DNA of 64,000 bases from Amblyomma americanum (GCF_052857255.1 NC_135505.1:22984269-23048268), one strand, 5' to 3'; positions 11,341 through 22,966 are shown, counted from the first letter of the stretch. Program-made: numbers and translations. Notes: generated by a model from the sequence alone, not told the origin.

Positions 11341-12010
11341 GAAAAACGCTTGGTAGACATAGAGAACAAGCTTGGCCTCCTTACAGTTTTAGAAAGCAGA
11401 GTTGAATCCGGTCAACAAGAAATAGCCTGCATGCGCCAACTTATAGACACTTCAACAAAAGATTGACGCCCTAGAAAACAGCAGTAGGCGATCCAGCCTA
11501 ATTATCTAAGGCCTACCAGAAAAAGAAGACGAAACTAGCGAGTCGTTAGAGCAAACTGTGAACAAAGTCATTATTGAAGACACTCTAGAGGTAGAAAAGG
11601 TTGCCATCGATCGTATACATAGGTTGGGGATGCCCGCTGCAAGCAAAACTCGACCGGTAATAATGAGGTTACTTGACTACAGACAAAAGTTTGCAATCTT
11701 AAGACAAGGTTTCAAACTCACAACAACTGGCTATTCAATTGCTGAAGACTTCTCTAAAAGAATACGAGACATACGGAAGAAACATTAGGGTAGTGCGAAA
11801 TCAAATCGCGAAAATAGAGGAAGAAGTTTCCCTGCGTTATGACAAGCTTTACATCAACAAACGGGCATATATTTGGGATGAAGAAAAGAACGACAATGTA
11901 CCGATGCAAAAAACGACACAGAAAGAAGCCGAAGAAAAAGCCGTTAAACCGCGCAAGCTGCAATATAAAAAAATTGAGATCGATAATTGTAAATGCCCGC
12001 AGCATCCTAA
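11341..12010 (+). pseudogene. CR1-type LINE copy A, ORF1
   Basis: Begins with a coiled-coil-like stretch (LVDIENKLGLLTVLESRVES), then IDRIHRLGMPAASKTRPVI and YSIAEDFSKRIRDIRKK, the arrangement of L1/CR1 ORF1 RNA-binding proteins. The last part (KLYINKRAYIWDEE) lies in another frame. Several stops and frameshifts. The true 5' end is not visible. Confidence 0.65.
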
Positions 12011-14570
12011 ATAAAACAGAAGCCTTAGAAAGCCTTCTAATTGACTACAATCCCAATATTGTGGCCATCATGGAAACACGAGATTGCCTCGCCAAACTAC
12101 ACAGTCATCCGAAAATACCAGCCTCCACGAAGTGGAGGCGTGGCTTTGCTGATAAAAAGTTCTCTTCACTTTGTCCTTCTTCCCGAGGTGGACAACGCTG
12201 AAGCAGTTTTCTGCAAATTATTGTGCAATAGAACGTCGGTTTAACCGGTTGCGTCTATCGAAGCGCTTCCTTTGACAGTGCATGTCTTTCAGCAATTAAA
12301 GAATATATGCAACGTCGTGTCCATCAATCTAGGATCATTCTTGCGGGAGACTAACCTTGCCGGCATAGAGTGGCTCACAATGCACAACACTTCAGAAGCT
12401 TCAGAAGCGCTAATAGACATAATGCTAAATTTTAACCTTCATCAACTTGTCACTAGTCCTACTCGCATTTACCATTTCCGTATAAGAAAAGCAAAAACGG
12501 AGATTATTGAAGGGATAGCTGACCACAGTATACCTATATGCACGCTTCAGCTCAATCAATGCATTACTAGCCTGTATACAGAAAAAAAAGTTTTTTCAAC
12601 TTCCATAGGACAGATGGCGCCAGCATACTAACTGATCTGTCGCATAATTTCGATTCTTTCTTGGAAAAAGCTTCTGAAGAATCTACTGACGCCAATACTT
12701 TATGGCTACATTTTAAGAGCATGGTCCTGCACTGTGTAACAAATTTTATCCCAATGATAAAGAGAAAACCGCAGTTTAAGAACCCATGGATCCCACGTGA
12801 AGTCATTCATTCTAAACAGTGGGCAAAACGGCTTCGTAAGGTTAACAAGAATAGCCCAAAATTATCCACGACTTTGAAGTTGAAGTCTGCGATAATGCAG
12901 TCCAAACCAAAACTCAATAACTTGAAAGAATACTACCACACTGTCACTTTACCTAGCTTCTTAAAGAAAAGCCCACAAATATTCTGTAAACATCCGCGCA
13001 ATACCCAGCCAACGACAACGAAACTAACCAAGGACGAGAAAAGTACAATGGCTAATCAATGCAACGATTTCTTCCAGTTAGTCTTCACGAAAGACAACGG
13101 TTCACTTCCCCTCTCCCGCCACCCCTTGCCTCGGTGCTTGATCCCTTAACAATAACAGACGCCGGAATCCACATCTTCTCTTCAACATTGACCCTAAAAA
13201 AGCAGACGCCGGAATCCACATCTTCTCTTCAACATTGACCCTAAAAAAGCAAACTGTCCTGACGAAATTCCAAATGAATTTCTAAAAAAATGCGCTGAGT
13301 GGTGCAGTAGATATCTAGGACAGATTTTTTTGTAAGTCACTATCAACTGCTAATCTGCCACATGACTGGAAAAAGGCTAAAGTAGTACCGATCCACAAGA
13401 CAGGAGAAAAAAATAATGTGGCTGATTTCACACCTATATCGCTCACCAGCACTTCATGCAAAATACTAGAGCATATCAGTTTAAAACGCATAACAATCTT
13501 TCTAGAACGTGAAAATATTCTCTCGCCCCACCAGCATGGTTTTCGATCGGGCTTATCAACCATCACTCAACTAACAGAGGTAGTTCGTGACCTTGCTTTT
13601 AGTTTAATAATCGTTCTGAAATTGACATGGTTTTACTTGATTTTTCTAAAGCTTTTGAGTGCGTGAGTCACGCCAAGCTCATTGCAAAACTGGAAAAAGC
13701 TATTGGGAAGGAAGAAGTTTCCGCTTGGATAACAGATTTTTTAACAAACCGCTCCCAGTTTGTTTTCTTCGATCATACGCCATCTGATATCTTACCTGTC
13801 ATATCTAGAGTACCACAAGGATCAGTTCTTGGCCCAATGCTATTTCGTATTTTTATTAACGACATAACAAATAATGTAGGGTGCGAAATTAAACTCTTCG
13901 CTGATGATTGAGATATATAAAGAAATTAACAGCCACGACGACCATCTTGTTCTTTCTTGTTCCCTTAACACGCTAGCAGTGATGCTCCAAGTGGCGAATG
14001 TTTATTAACGTAAATAAATCAGTGTCAATGACGATAAAAAGAAAAAAAACAGCCATTTCCCTCCACCTATACCGTTAATAACATGCCTTCTTTGAAGGTC
14101 GATCAACATAGATACATAGGCATAACATTTACACCAAAACCTCAAATGGGAAACACACATAACTAATATTACAACTGCTGCACAGCGAAAGCTATGTTAT
14201 CTAAAAAGACGCCTAAAGCTCACTGCACTGAATATCAAGCTTCCTGCATGCAAAAAATTTGTGAGACCTATTTTAGATTACGCTAACATAGTTTGGTTTG
14301 CTTACACAGCAACTAACATAGCTAAACTTGAAGGCGTACAAAGAACAGCCGCAATGTTCATTGACAGCAAATAGCATCCTGCTGACTCAGCCTCACGTCT
14401 CTTAGCCTGTTCAGGCCTTAACACAGATCGACGAGAGCAAAACAAGCTCGACTTAAGTTCCTTTCTCAAATTCTGCATCGTCAGTATAAAATGCATACCA
14501 CGCAGTACAATTGATGTTCGCAAGCTAGAAAAACACGGAATCAACACGAGGATATGCAGGGGATTCTTTC
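11990..14570 (+). pseudogene. CR1-type LINE copy A, ORF2 (endonuclease and RT)
   Basis: Endonuclease start: SIIVNARSILNKTEALESLL and NIVAIMET. Later in the nuclease comes NLAGIEWLTMHN, ALIDIMLNFNLHQLVTSPTR and EGIADHSIPIC (SDHxP position). The linker is 12661-13149. The RT then has ADFTPISLTSTSCKILEHI, SPHQHGFRSGLSTITQL, VLLDFSKAFECVSHAKLI, PQGSVLGPMLF and the catalytic KLFADD at about 13910, after which a stop falls. C-terminal thumb remnants run to about 14570. Broken in at least six places. Confidence 0.8.
13157..13250. repeat. 47-bp perfect tandem duplication
   Basis: The unit beginning agacgccggaatccacatct repeats head to tail without mismatch inside the CR1 copy A linker and adds a frameshift. 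Confidence 0.9.
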
Positions 14571-15000
14571 TCTAACGACACATTCAGGTGCTCATTTTTT
14601 TCTTGCGTAATCATAGAATAGAATGGACTTAGCTCGTCATTAACAGCGACAAATTCATTATCCTCGTTTGTTTCACAGTTCGAGCTTATCACAAAAGATT
14701 ATTAAGATCTTCTACTGTTCCCGATTCTCTCTTAAGTAGCACTCTCAATAAGAAGAATTGAAATCCAGTTGCTTTAAAATTTCCAGTTTTTGCTCATGTC
14801 TACGACGTGCACCGCTGTTGTTGATTATATTCTACGTTGTTTTCTGTTGCATTTTGGTATCACCTTATCGCTTGTATTTTGATGAATTGTGTCGTTTTGT
14901 CGTTATTTGTGTCACTCACACGTATACTTGTACGCGAACAAGAAATCATTGTTCATGGCCTTATGCTAGGCTCTTGGCTAAGAGCGGCAGTATTGTAAAA

Positions 15001-15059
<59 letters not shown>

Positions 15060-15061
15060 AT
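14571..15061 (+). repeat. CR1-type LINE copy A 3' UTR and (AAAT)n tail
   Basis: Non-coding sequence ends in a tract of about 15 AAAT units (14998-15061). CR1-like LINEs end in short tandem repeats rather than poly(A), so the microsatellite is read as the element's tail. Confidence 0.65.
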
Positions 15062-16090
15062 AGAGATTTCAGAATTACTGAAATTCAAACTCAGTTTATT
15101 TCCGTCGTAAGCAACAGAGGGCGCTCAAACAAAAAGTGCAGCACGTTCACTGGAATGCGTTCGAGCCCCCCGTTTCACGCCATACAGGGACGACAGAATT
15201 GTATTCTAACAATGTGTACATTTAGGTTTTACAGAGATAATAAAGCAAAATAAGTCACATAATGTCGTTTTTCATGTTATAGAATTCCAGGTACGTTAAT
15301 TATGAAAGTGCGAAGAAAAATATACTGCAGCGAAAGCATTCTTTTTTACAAAAAAAGCTCATGTACATGTCCTGAGCTTAATGAGGTCAGGCAAAAACAA
15401 ATAGCAATGTTTTACAGTGTTCATAAATTCAGTGTCCTGATCCTTGCTCCCCAAGGAAAACGTTAAGCTCGGACATATTAGTGCGGTTAATATCAATTTG
15501 ATTGCAGCGAAGATTGTTTAGTAATATTGGAAGAGAATGAGGTAGTATTTATTGGCCTAGCTTGGTCCGTGGAAAGGAATTTTCGAAGGTTGCGAAAAGC
15601 GTGAGACACTTGAGTTGTTTAATTGTGCTGTTATATTAAGTTCTTGCTGGTTATTGCAGAGTTGTTTGTATCTTTTGCCCATGTATATAAATATAAACTA
15701 TGCACACTTGTTATTTTAAGCCAAATAAAATCATCGCCATTGTGAGCTTGTGATTCGTCCCCTATGAAATGACGAATGGAGTTTTTTGTAGTCTATGTAT
15801 GCGATTCGAATTAGTTAGGGTAGTTGCTCACCATGCGCTTTCTATGAACTATGTCTACTAAATTAAACAGCGCGCGTTATTTACGCGGGTTGCTTAGTGG
15901 GTTAACGATAATAATTATTGTACAATTTTTCACGCCTGCAGCCGGTACCTTTTTTCACCAGTGATCCTACGTTATTGAATTATTCTGCAGCCCTAAACAC
16001 CTGCGTGTATCGTGCGCTAAAGGGTGGATTTTCTACGTATAAATGCAATGATTCGAAAGAGCAGCGGCGGAAGCAGAAAAGCAATCTCAC
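15062..16090. other. P450 intron sequence, no recognisable feature
   Basis: AT-rich. I find no coding similarity on either strand and no further P450 exon. Confidence 0.5.
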
Positions 16091-16253
16091 CGTGTTAGCG
16101 CCGGAAATGACAAGGTCATGTATGAATGTGAACAGCTCCTTGAAGCCAGCCTTCTGGTTCCGCCATGCATGATGCAGGAGGGTGGTGTTTGGGCTGTTCT
16201 CTCCTCCGGCCCGAGCCGCGTCCACGGCGTCTTTGGTGAAGCGCCACAAGATG
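16091..16253 (-). CDS. cytochrome P450, fourth exon seen (I helix)
   Basis: Part of a haem-thiolate monooxygenase. The acceptor is cttcctgcag ending at 16254 and the donor is GTGAGA from 16090. The 163-base exon takes one base to finish the split codon from 32096-32297 (CC plus C, proline), then reads ILWRFTKDAVDAARAGGEN, TTLLHHAWRNQKAGFKELF and FIHDLVISGANT, ending in phase 0. The last residues occupy the I-helix oxygen-activation motif, usually AG-x-(D/E)-T-(T/S); here the acidic residue is Asn. The next exon (rest of the I helix, ExxR, haem Cys) is not found to the left and should lie beyond base 1. Confidence 0.85.
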
Positions 16254-16374
16254 CTGCAGGAAGTTCGCACTAGTTATTACGCTTCGTCAGCTTGCTCCAC
16301 GTGACGCAATTTTTGAGTAACTTCAATAACACATCTGTCGGATCTAGTTGGTGCGTGGTGATAATACAGATGGT

Positions 16375-16523
16375 CGATGTGCGCAAAACATTCGACGAAT
16401 CACGTACACGGGAGGAACACAAGGACTGGCGCAACTCGCCAGGGACTGGCGCAACTGGCTAGTTGCGCCAGTCCTTGTGTTTCTCCCGTGTACGTGGTTC
16501 GTCTAATGTTTAGCGCACATCGA
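16375..16523. repeat. foldback repeat, about 62-bp arms
   Basis: Left arm 16375-16436 pairs with 16461-16523. Shared landmarks are cgatgtgcgc, cacgtacacgggag and aacacaaggactggcgcaac with their inverses. About six mismatches and a 24-base loop that itself repeats gggactggcgcaact. Confidence 0.85.
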
Positions 16524-16850
16524 TGATCTGAATTTATGAGTAGTTCCCCCTTCTGTCAAATTACGAGAAGCAGCTTTTGCGGAACAGTCTTGCTATAAAA
16601 TGTGATCTGCATATGCACTGCTGTGCCTCGAAGCCGATTTTGCGCTGCGCGAAGTTCTGGGTGGTTACGGGCCTGCCAGTTTTTTTCCCCAGCTCTTCTG
16701 CGCGTTGTGGAACGTTTGTTCTTCAGCAAGGTCTGTTCTCAACCGTGTTCCAGCGGCATCGGTGAGAAACCAATTTTGGCCAGCCGGCCTGCAAGCAGGA
16801 GTGGCGCGCGCCTGCTTGCACGTGCCCCGCTGTGAGAGGCGGCGCGCACT

Positions 16851-16948
16851 AATGAATGAATGAATGAATGAATGAATGAATGAATGAATGAATGAATGAA
16901 TGAATGAATGAATGAATGAATGAATGAATGAATGAATGAATGAATGAA
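16851..16948. repeat. (AATG)n microsatellite
   Basis: About 24 perfect AATG units. On the minus strand it directly follows the LINE C-terminus at 16949-17270, so it is probably that element's tail. Confidence 0.9.
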
Positions 16949-17270
16949 AACATTATTGGGTTCTCGGCGCTGTGCGGGTAGTCGTCCTCAGTCCAGGATG
17001 TCAATGCTTGGGCTGCCTCTGAGGCTCTAGTGAGCAGTTTGTGCTGCTCAGAGGGACTCGTGTCGGCCAGCTCCAGCTGCGCCTCCCATCCCGTTTGGCT
17101 GAACGGTCCAGTGCCATGTTTCTCTAACTGTTATCTGCAGTTAAATACCATGGGAATCGCGTCAGAGACTTCTCTCCACGCACGAAATCCTGTCGCAGTG
17201 GCGTGTGAGGCGGACATAGGCGACACTGGGATCTCGGGCTTCGAGGTGCTGAAGGTGCCGGTGTAAAAGC
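16949..17270 (-). pseudogene. LINE ORF2 C-terminal end
   Basis: The minus strand (about 17110-16955) is open and reads FSQTGWEAQLELADTSPSEQ, KLLTRASEAAQAL and DDYPHSAENPIM, the style of the extreme C-terminus of I-type LINE ORF2 proteins. Upstream pieces to 17270 are frameshifted. Assignment rests on style only. Confidence 0.45.
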
Positions 17271-17777
17271 TATTCAGATCATGTATAGTTCGCAGCAGTG
17301 CACCGACGCGATGCTGGACAGAGGCCGGGCAGAATGACGCACTTGGTTTCAGGATAATTGTTTATTTTTACACCAAAATATTTCGTATAATCTAAGTGCA
17401 GTCAGGTAGCGGTGGGTTTGAGGGAAAAAATAGCGGCGGAGAGCAGCTTGACTTGTCCTAAAAGCCGTTCATGGCAGCAACAGGGTGGGAATAGCAAGCT
17501 TAGGGAAAACGAATCAGAAGCAAACAACACAAAGAAAGCAAAACGAAAGCAAAACAAAGCAAGTTACATTATTCGCGACGCTAAATGTGCCACACGGCAT
17601 AAAACGTGATGTTACATGAATTGACGAAAATTGCTGTTATAAAATAGTAAAAATCGAAGGAGACACTTAAGCGCCGCCTTAAGGGTATGACGGAGTAGCG
17701 TAATTGGAATTAATACCTATATACGCATATGATCATTCTCTATTTTACATTCATAGATCCCTGGGAGTCTTTGTACT

Positions 17778-17941
17778 CGTCCTGGCGCAGTGGTGCAGCG
17801 GTTAAGCGACGCGCCTATGCCTTGCGATCCATTGCGGTTGGCAGCGCTTAAACACATGGACGGAAGACAGAAAACAGGACAGACGACGGCATAGCGCCTG
17901 CGCCGTCGTCTTTCCTGTTTTCTGTCCCTTATCCGTGTGTT
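17778..17941 (+). repeat. tRNA-like SINE head plus 40-bp foldback
   Basis: 17778-17830 has a pol III A-box-like stretch (gcagtggtgcagcggttaag). Immediately after, 17851-17890 pairs with 17902-17941 (aacacatggacggaagacag against its inverse), with an 11-base loop and a few mismatches. Confidence 0.6.
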
Positions 17942-18364
17942 GTCCAGCTAGCCCGACAGCTTGTCGTATACCCTGCGATGGTAGGTCTTCCCAGCGGTGG
18001 GCCTCGTGCGGCCCAAGTCGCTCTTCCCGAACGACCAATCATTAATTTAACTGCCTCCAGCCACGGTGGGCGGTTTGCTCACTATCCGGTAGGCAGGTTG
18101 TGTTGACGCCGCAATGCCACATGACCTAGATGGCCTACCTGCCTCCTAGGGGGATCACCTGCCAGAGCCACGCCAGTAATTTCTCGCTCACTACGTCGAG
18201 GCACTCCTTAATATATGCACGTGATAATCTTTAATTGTAATTTTCGTCAATAGTGTCACCAATAAACCATCGTTTCTGTCAAGCTGGTCGTTGCTGCATT
18301 TTTTAGGCGTTATTCTGCCGTCTTTTAGCGGGATAACGGATTTCCCCGTGATATGCGGTATGCG

Positions 18365-18590
18365 AGGCTTAACGTCCCGAAGCGACACGTGGGCTATGAA
18401 GGACACCGTAGTGGAGGGCTCAGGATTAAATTCGATCACCTGGGGGTCTTTGGCGTGTTATAACGTCATACAGCACATCGCACGGGCGTGTTTGTATTTT
18501 CCCTCTGTCGAAAAGCTGGCCCCGCGGCCGGATTCGACCTCGAGACCTTTGGATCAGCTGCCGAACACCGAAGCCAGTAAAACACCACCA
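18365..18590 (-). mobile_element. diverged tRNA-headed SINE
   Basis: Same body as the SINEs at 24052 and 56329: aacgtcccgaagcgac, ctatgaaggacaccgtagtg and a B-box-like ggattcgacctcgag. More mutated than the others; no target duplication noticed. Confidence 0.6.
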
Positions 18591-18649
18591 CCCGAATGCT
18601 GTGAAAGTGCAGGTGCACACTCTTTCGCTCCTCCAGCGCACATGTACGA

Positions 18650-18935
18650 GCGGGCCAAGATTCCATTATGGGCCATGAAGTCGCCGCATCTGATATATAA
18701 CGAAGAAATTCCTATTGCCTCGGCTCGTTGTAAGCGGAGACTGCCTCCGCATTTTTCTGTATGAAGCGGTAAGTATACAGCAATAGAAATAAGCTCTTGG
18801 CTGGAAACTCTAATACTAGAGCAGCTGTTTTCACTTTCGTTGTGTGGTGACACGTCGTGCACAGAAGAAGAGAGGTCACTTTCTAAGACTGCATCATAAG
18901 CCGGCTGATGCCGCTTGGTCACCACGACTCATGAG
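18650..18935 (-). pseudogene. LINE endonuclease fragment
   Basis: The minus frame from 18925 includes SVHDVSPHNESENS, ELISIAVYLPLHTEKCGGS and RCGDFMAHNGILA, which align with the VYLP and CGDFNAH boxes of EEP endonucleases (Asn replaced by Met). No flanking RT. Confidence 0.5.
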
Positions 18936-19189
18936 TGTGATAACAAGTGAATCCAAATTGGTCGCCGACATGATTATGTGAAGGAAGTGTTCCACACCCG
19001 AATAAGATCCTGGAAGTCTGGTAACTTCAAGCGCAAGCCGCGAGTGTTGCGAACCGATTCCGGCGACGAAGATTCCCCTGACTGCGACGATGCAATTCCT
19101 CGAGATGCTATAATTGCTGCTGAAAGGAAACTCACCCATGTGCATTGTAATGTCTTACGCTAATGACTCTAGAGTGTTAAAACGGCTTC

Positions 19190-19462
19190 TTATAGGAAGC
19201 AGCTTGCCGAGGTGCTGGTACAGAGAATAGCCTTGATGATGGCGAATAGCATGGCTATAAGTACGCTTGTCATTTCCTTTTCGGTGATGTTTTTGTTTAG
19301 GCCGATGTAGCTCCTCCTGTATTCGTCTCTGAAGATAGGTGTTGGCAACGCCCGGTCATTGAAGCCTGTACGGGCCGCAATGAAAGTGTTGAGCGCGGCG
19401 AGAAACCCGAGGACTTTACAAAACGAAACAGTTACAAGGCAGCCACCCGTTGACTTGTGGTC
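19190..19462 (-). other. unrecognised open frame with a hydrophobic C-terminus
   Basis: The minus frame is open for about 90 codons after a TGA near 19460 and ends in TAA at 19192-19190. It has no early ATG. Readable pieces are FLAALNTFIAARTGFNDRA, LPTPIFRDEYRRSYIGLNK, then the hydrophobic MTSVLIAMLFAIIKAIL. The mix of charged and hydrophobic blocks looks more protein-like than its neighbours. I do not recognise it; it could be a terminal exon, an old viral or retrocopy fragment, or chance. Confidence 0.3.
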
Positions 19463-21620
19463 TCAATGAAATTCAGTTCCGGCTTCTGCTCTTACTACGA
19501 CGTGCTAGCTCGTTAGACGCAATCGCAACCGGATTCTCGACTTCCCGGCGGTGTGTTAGCAACGCGTTTGCTAGAATCCATTGCGAAAAATGCTGCAGCA
19601 ACCGGCGCCGTTTTCCTTCCTGTGCTACGTGCTGCAAGCGCGCCGCTCTATTATCTTTTCGCGGCAGACACAGACCACAGCCCGGCTGCGTGACTGTCTG
19701 TGTTTTTCCTCCCACGGCGCAATTTTGCTCTACAGCATCAATGAACCAACTAGCCTGCCAGAATGTCCTACTCCAGTATTATCTGTGGCAACCGAAACAG
19801 GTGTCGCTTTTGTTCGCTCGTGTCCGCGGCCACTGCGGCACGCTGGCGGTGCATTGACCCTTCTCGTATAGGCGGTCTGCCTAATAAAACACGTTGCAGG
19901 GATTGTTGGTGATGCAGCGCCCATCCTGTCATGTCTTTCTGTGCATTCGGCAGAGTATGGAGCGCTGTTTAATTTTAAGAAAAGAAAAAAGGTGGTCTAC
20001 TCAGTCCCACTGCCTTGCTTCCTGCAGCTTGCGTGCGTACTGTATTATAGAGCTCATTTGCATTCATTGCAGCATAGAAAAGCTTCCTGTTTCAATGTGC
20101 AGGTTGCTACACTGCAGGCCGTTTTGCAGCTTTGGGGTGACTTGTGGAATATATTCCTGACGCCCTTAACCGCATCAAAAAGGGCGCTCACCAACAATAA
20201 AATGCCCATAAAACAGACCATAGAATGTTGGAAAGGATCAGCCCTAATATAAAAGACTGCAGTCAGCGCACAAGGATGCAAAACTGGGCTAGCTGGAACT
20301 GTTTCAAGTTGGAAAAATAGCGCAAAAAAGAAAGACTACTAGAGAAAAAGACATTTGCTCGGGTGCCTATCATTCTCATTCCTCATTTCTTTTGCCAAAT
20401 TATGCAATACAGAGGAAGTTTTCCTCGCCATTACACGAAGCCGTTAACATTAATCAGTATATGGCCCTTAAAACCACAACAACGACATGTTACGTAATCT
20501 ATCGCACGAAGGTTCGGAGGAAAGCGGACGTGGAATCGCCCTCGTGAACACGCACAGAGGTGTGACGACAGTAAAAGGACTGTGCATTCGTGGCTGTAGC
20601 CCACGAGAACGCTTCGTGTACATACGCTTACACGCGCTATCAGCATACGAAGGCCGCGCAAGCCACTGCGTTCAGCTTCCCTTCAAGTGTATATAAAGAA
20701 ACTTCTTAACGGCGCAAACAATAAATATCACGGCGCGAATGAAGCTGCAAACAGCAGTCATTAATGCGATATGATTCAGGCTGCCGTCTTCCAAAAAAGA
20801 CTTGCTTCTCTGTCGCGAAATCTGCAGATTGGTCGAGAGAGTCGTCACGTAATCAATACCTCCAGATTTTTAAATCTGAGGATTAGATTCTTATAGTACC
20901 TTCCTTTGGATTATCACATGTAAATATATTACCTGAAAACACTAATTAATTCACCTTAATTCAGTCAATAATTAACACCAATTCGATCCACAAATCCGCA
21001 TTATTGCACTTTACCTCTTTCTTTAGCGCACAATAGGGCATGGGCCATATGTGATCCACGTTATGAACCGGCCGCCAAAAACTCCAAATGACCTTCTAGG
21101 ACAAACAGCGACATCTAGTTTGCTTCTATAGCATCATTTTTTTGGTTTCAGTTTTATCTTCGAATTTTTTAACGCAAGGAGGCGACGTGAAAAATGAACT
21201 TGACCGTAAGTAGTCCGACGGTCGGCGATCATGGCGTCTGTTGCGCCGCGCGCTCATGGAAGGCGAAAAGCTACACTGAGAAGTGCATTTTCTTTAGAGC
21301 AGCAGTGGTGAGGCAGACATCCACGTGGAATGGTCGTACTACAGTTTCGATTGCGAGACTTCGTCTCAGAGGGCCGAGACATCAGTCTGCTCGCGCGTGT
21401 TTCGTTTCGTCGTGTACGTTGTATTTTATGCAGTGCGCTTAATTTGTTAATGATGAGAGTGGTTTTATTTGGTGCTTTAGGGTCTTTGCAACTTGCTGCC
21501 AAACTACTTTACCAAATACGCAAGCAGATTTTTGATTGTGATGTGAAGAAAGGCCGCGCCCACTTTTCGCACATAGAACCCATCAACCCCGCACCGAAAA
21601 CAAATAGGGAAAGGTAGGAA
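19463..21620. other. P450 intron sequence, no recognisable feature
   Basis: Short open frames only, none with a family resemblance. No clear tandem or inverted structure. Confidence 0.45.
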
Positions 21621-21629
21621 GTGCAAGGG

Positions 21630-22096
21630 GGCAGGACACCGTTCGGCGAGCCGTGCATTCCCCCGTTCTTCTGCTACAGCTTATTTGGGCTATCTGGCCT
21701 TTGCGCTCCATTACCTTGGTCCACGGATCGTCCACTGGTTATGAAAATCACGGTGCAAGCCCTTATCTTGATGACCCACCGATTATTCAAGATGTATTCG
21801 TAAACGACCACGATGAACCAATCGACTTTCCTCCTAGATTAGACAAGATCGTCCTTCGTGCCTGGCAACTCGGAACATCAGCTTATGCATTCAAACGCCC
21901 ACCGCAGCCATCGCCTTTTGGGCACGACACCGTTCTGCGAGCCGTGCACTCACCCGTTCTTCTGCAACAGGCTTGTTATTTAAATAATTATTCATGTATT
22001 AAGACCTCAAAGCCTTTTTATTTATGGTGTCGTGCCCACCAGACATTAAAGCAGCTGTTTTTCAGTGTATTAGGCAATGCGTGACATTAGTATTGA
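21630..22096 (+). repeat. CR1-type LINE copy B, probable 5' UTR with repeated block
   Basis: A block of about 50 bp (acaccgttcggcgagccgtg ... cccgttcttctgc) at 21634 returns at 21925, 291 bp on, just ahead of the ORF1 ATG at 22097. Repeated blocks are common in LINE promoters. The open frame 21653-22084 shows no similarity and is left out. Confidence 0.45.
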
Positions 22097-22912
22097 ATGT
22101 TGCTCTGTCGTTTACTGCTGATTTTGTCGGGTGATGTGGAACCCAACCCTGGACCGATTGTATCCGAGGCAGAATCCCAGACTGAATCGTGAGACATGTC
22201 AGCCTTACGGCAAATCGTAATCAGTCTTGAATCTGGCCAAGGGAAGATTTCGGCTGACCTCAAAGACTCGCGCAACAGGCAGCTCATCACGGAAGAACAA
22301 ATGAAAACTCTGTCGGAATGCGTCATTTCCTCAGAAAGATCACCGAAGTGAACTGCTGCTAGCAGTCTCCCTAGCATCAATATTTTGCATCCCTTGCCTG
22401 CAGAAATAGCCTCAATTAGAGCCAGGGCTGATGATGCCGAAAGCAGACTCCGACGGAACAGCATACTTTTCTTTGGCTTTCCTGATGAGCAGTCTGAAAC
22501 GTGGAAGCAGCCCGAAGATGCGATTATCTCCTTATCCTTTGTTAAGCTATCATATCTATCGACCCTGTCAACTTCGACCGAATTTATAGACTAGGTACTT
22601 TCCAGCCAAGCAAAAACCGGCCAATTATCGCATGTTTTACGAGGTTTAAAAAAATAGAAGCAATACTATCGGTGTCTAGTATAGTGAAATCACACCAGTT
22701 TCTATACGCGAGGATATTTCGCGCTCTGTTCGAAGAGCTCACAAAAAATTATATGAATTCGGTCGGCAACAAGATTCTGTATTTAAATTACGGCACAAGC
22801 TGCCTATTCATGGCTGCACATACTTTTATGACGCTTAGTCTGATGCAGTCAACATGTCAAACAAGTACGTACTTTCGTCCGGATTCCGGATTCCGGATTT
22901 GATGTATTGGTT
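22097..22912 (+). pseudogene. CR1-type LINE copy B, ORF1 with N-terminal 2A motif
   Basis: From ATG 22097 the frame reads MLLCRLLLILSGDVEPNPGP: a leucine-rich run leading into the 2A signature D-V-E-x-N-P-G-P (22130-22156), where ribosomes fail to form the Gly-Pro bond and restart. A TGA at 22190 then interrupts, but the same frame continues (MSALRQIVISLESGQGKIS) to 22351. Later frames give the ORF1 body: EIASIRARADDAESRLRRN and ILFFGFPDEQSETW, then RIYRLGT and KNRPIIACF. N-terminal 2A sequences are known in ORF1 of CR1-group LINEs. This copy is dead. Confidence 0.8.
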
Positions 22913-22966
22913 GTCAACTGCCGCAGCGTTAAAAAATTAGCGGTGGCTGAGCTCCGCTATGCCTAG

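Noticed and set aside
21653..22084. 143-codon frame before the CR1 copy B ORF1
   Set aside because: No similarity and it crosses the repeated 5' UTR block; treated as leader sequence.
22097..22192. 2A motif as a sign of an integrated RNA virus
   Set aside because: The frame continues into a CR1-type ORF1, followed by the LINE endonuclease and RT, so it belongs to a retrotransposon.
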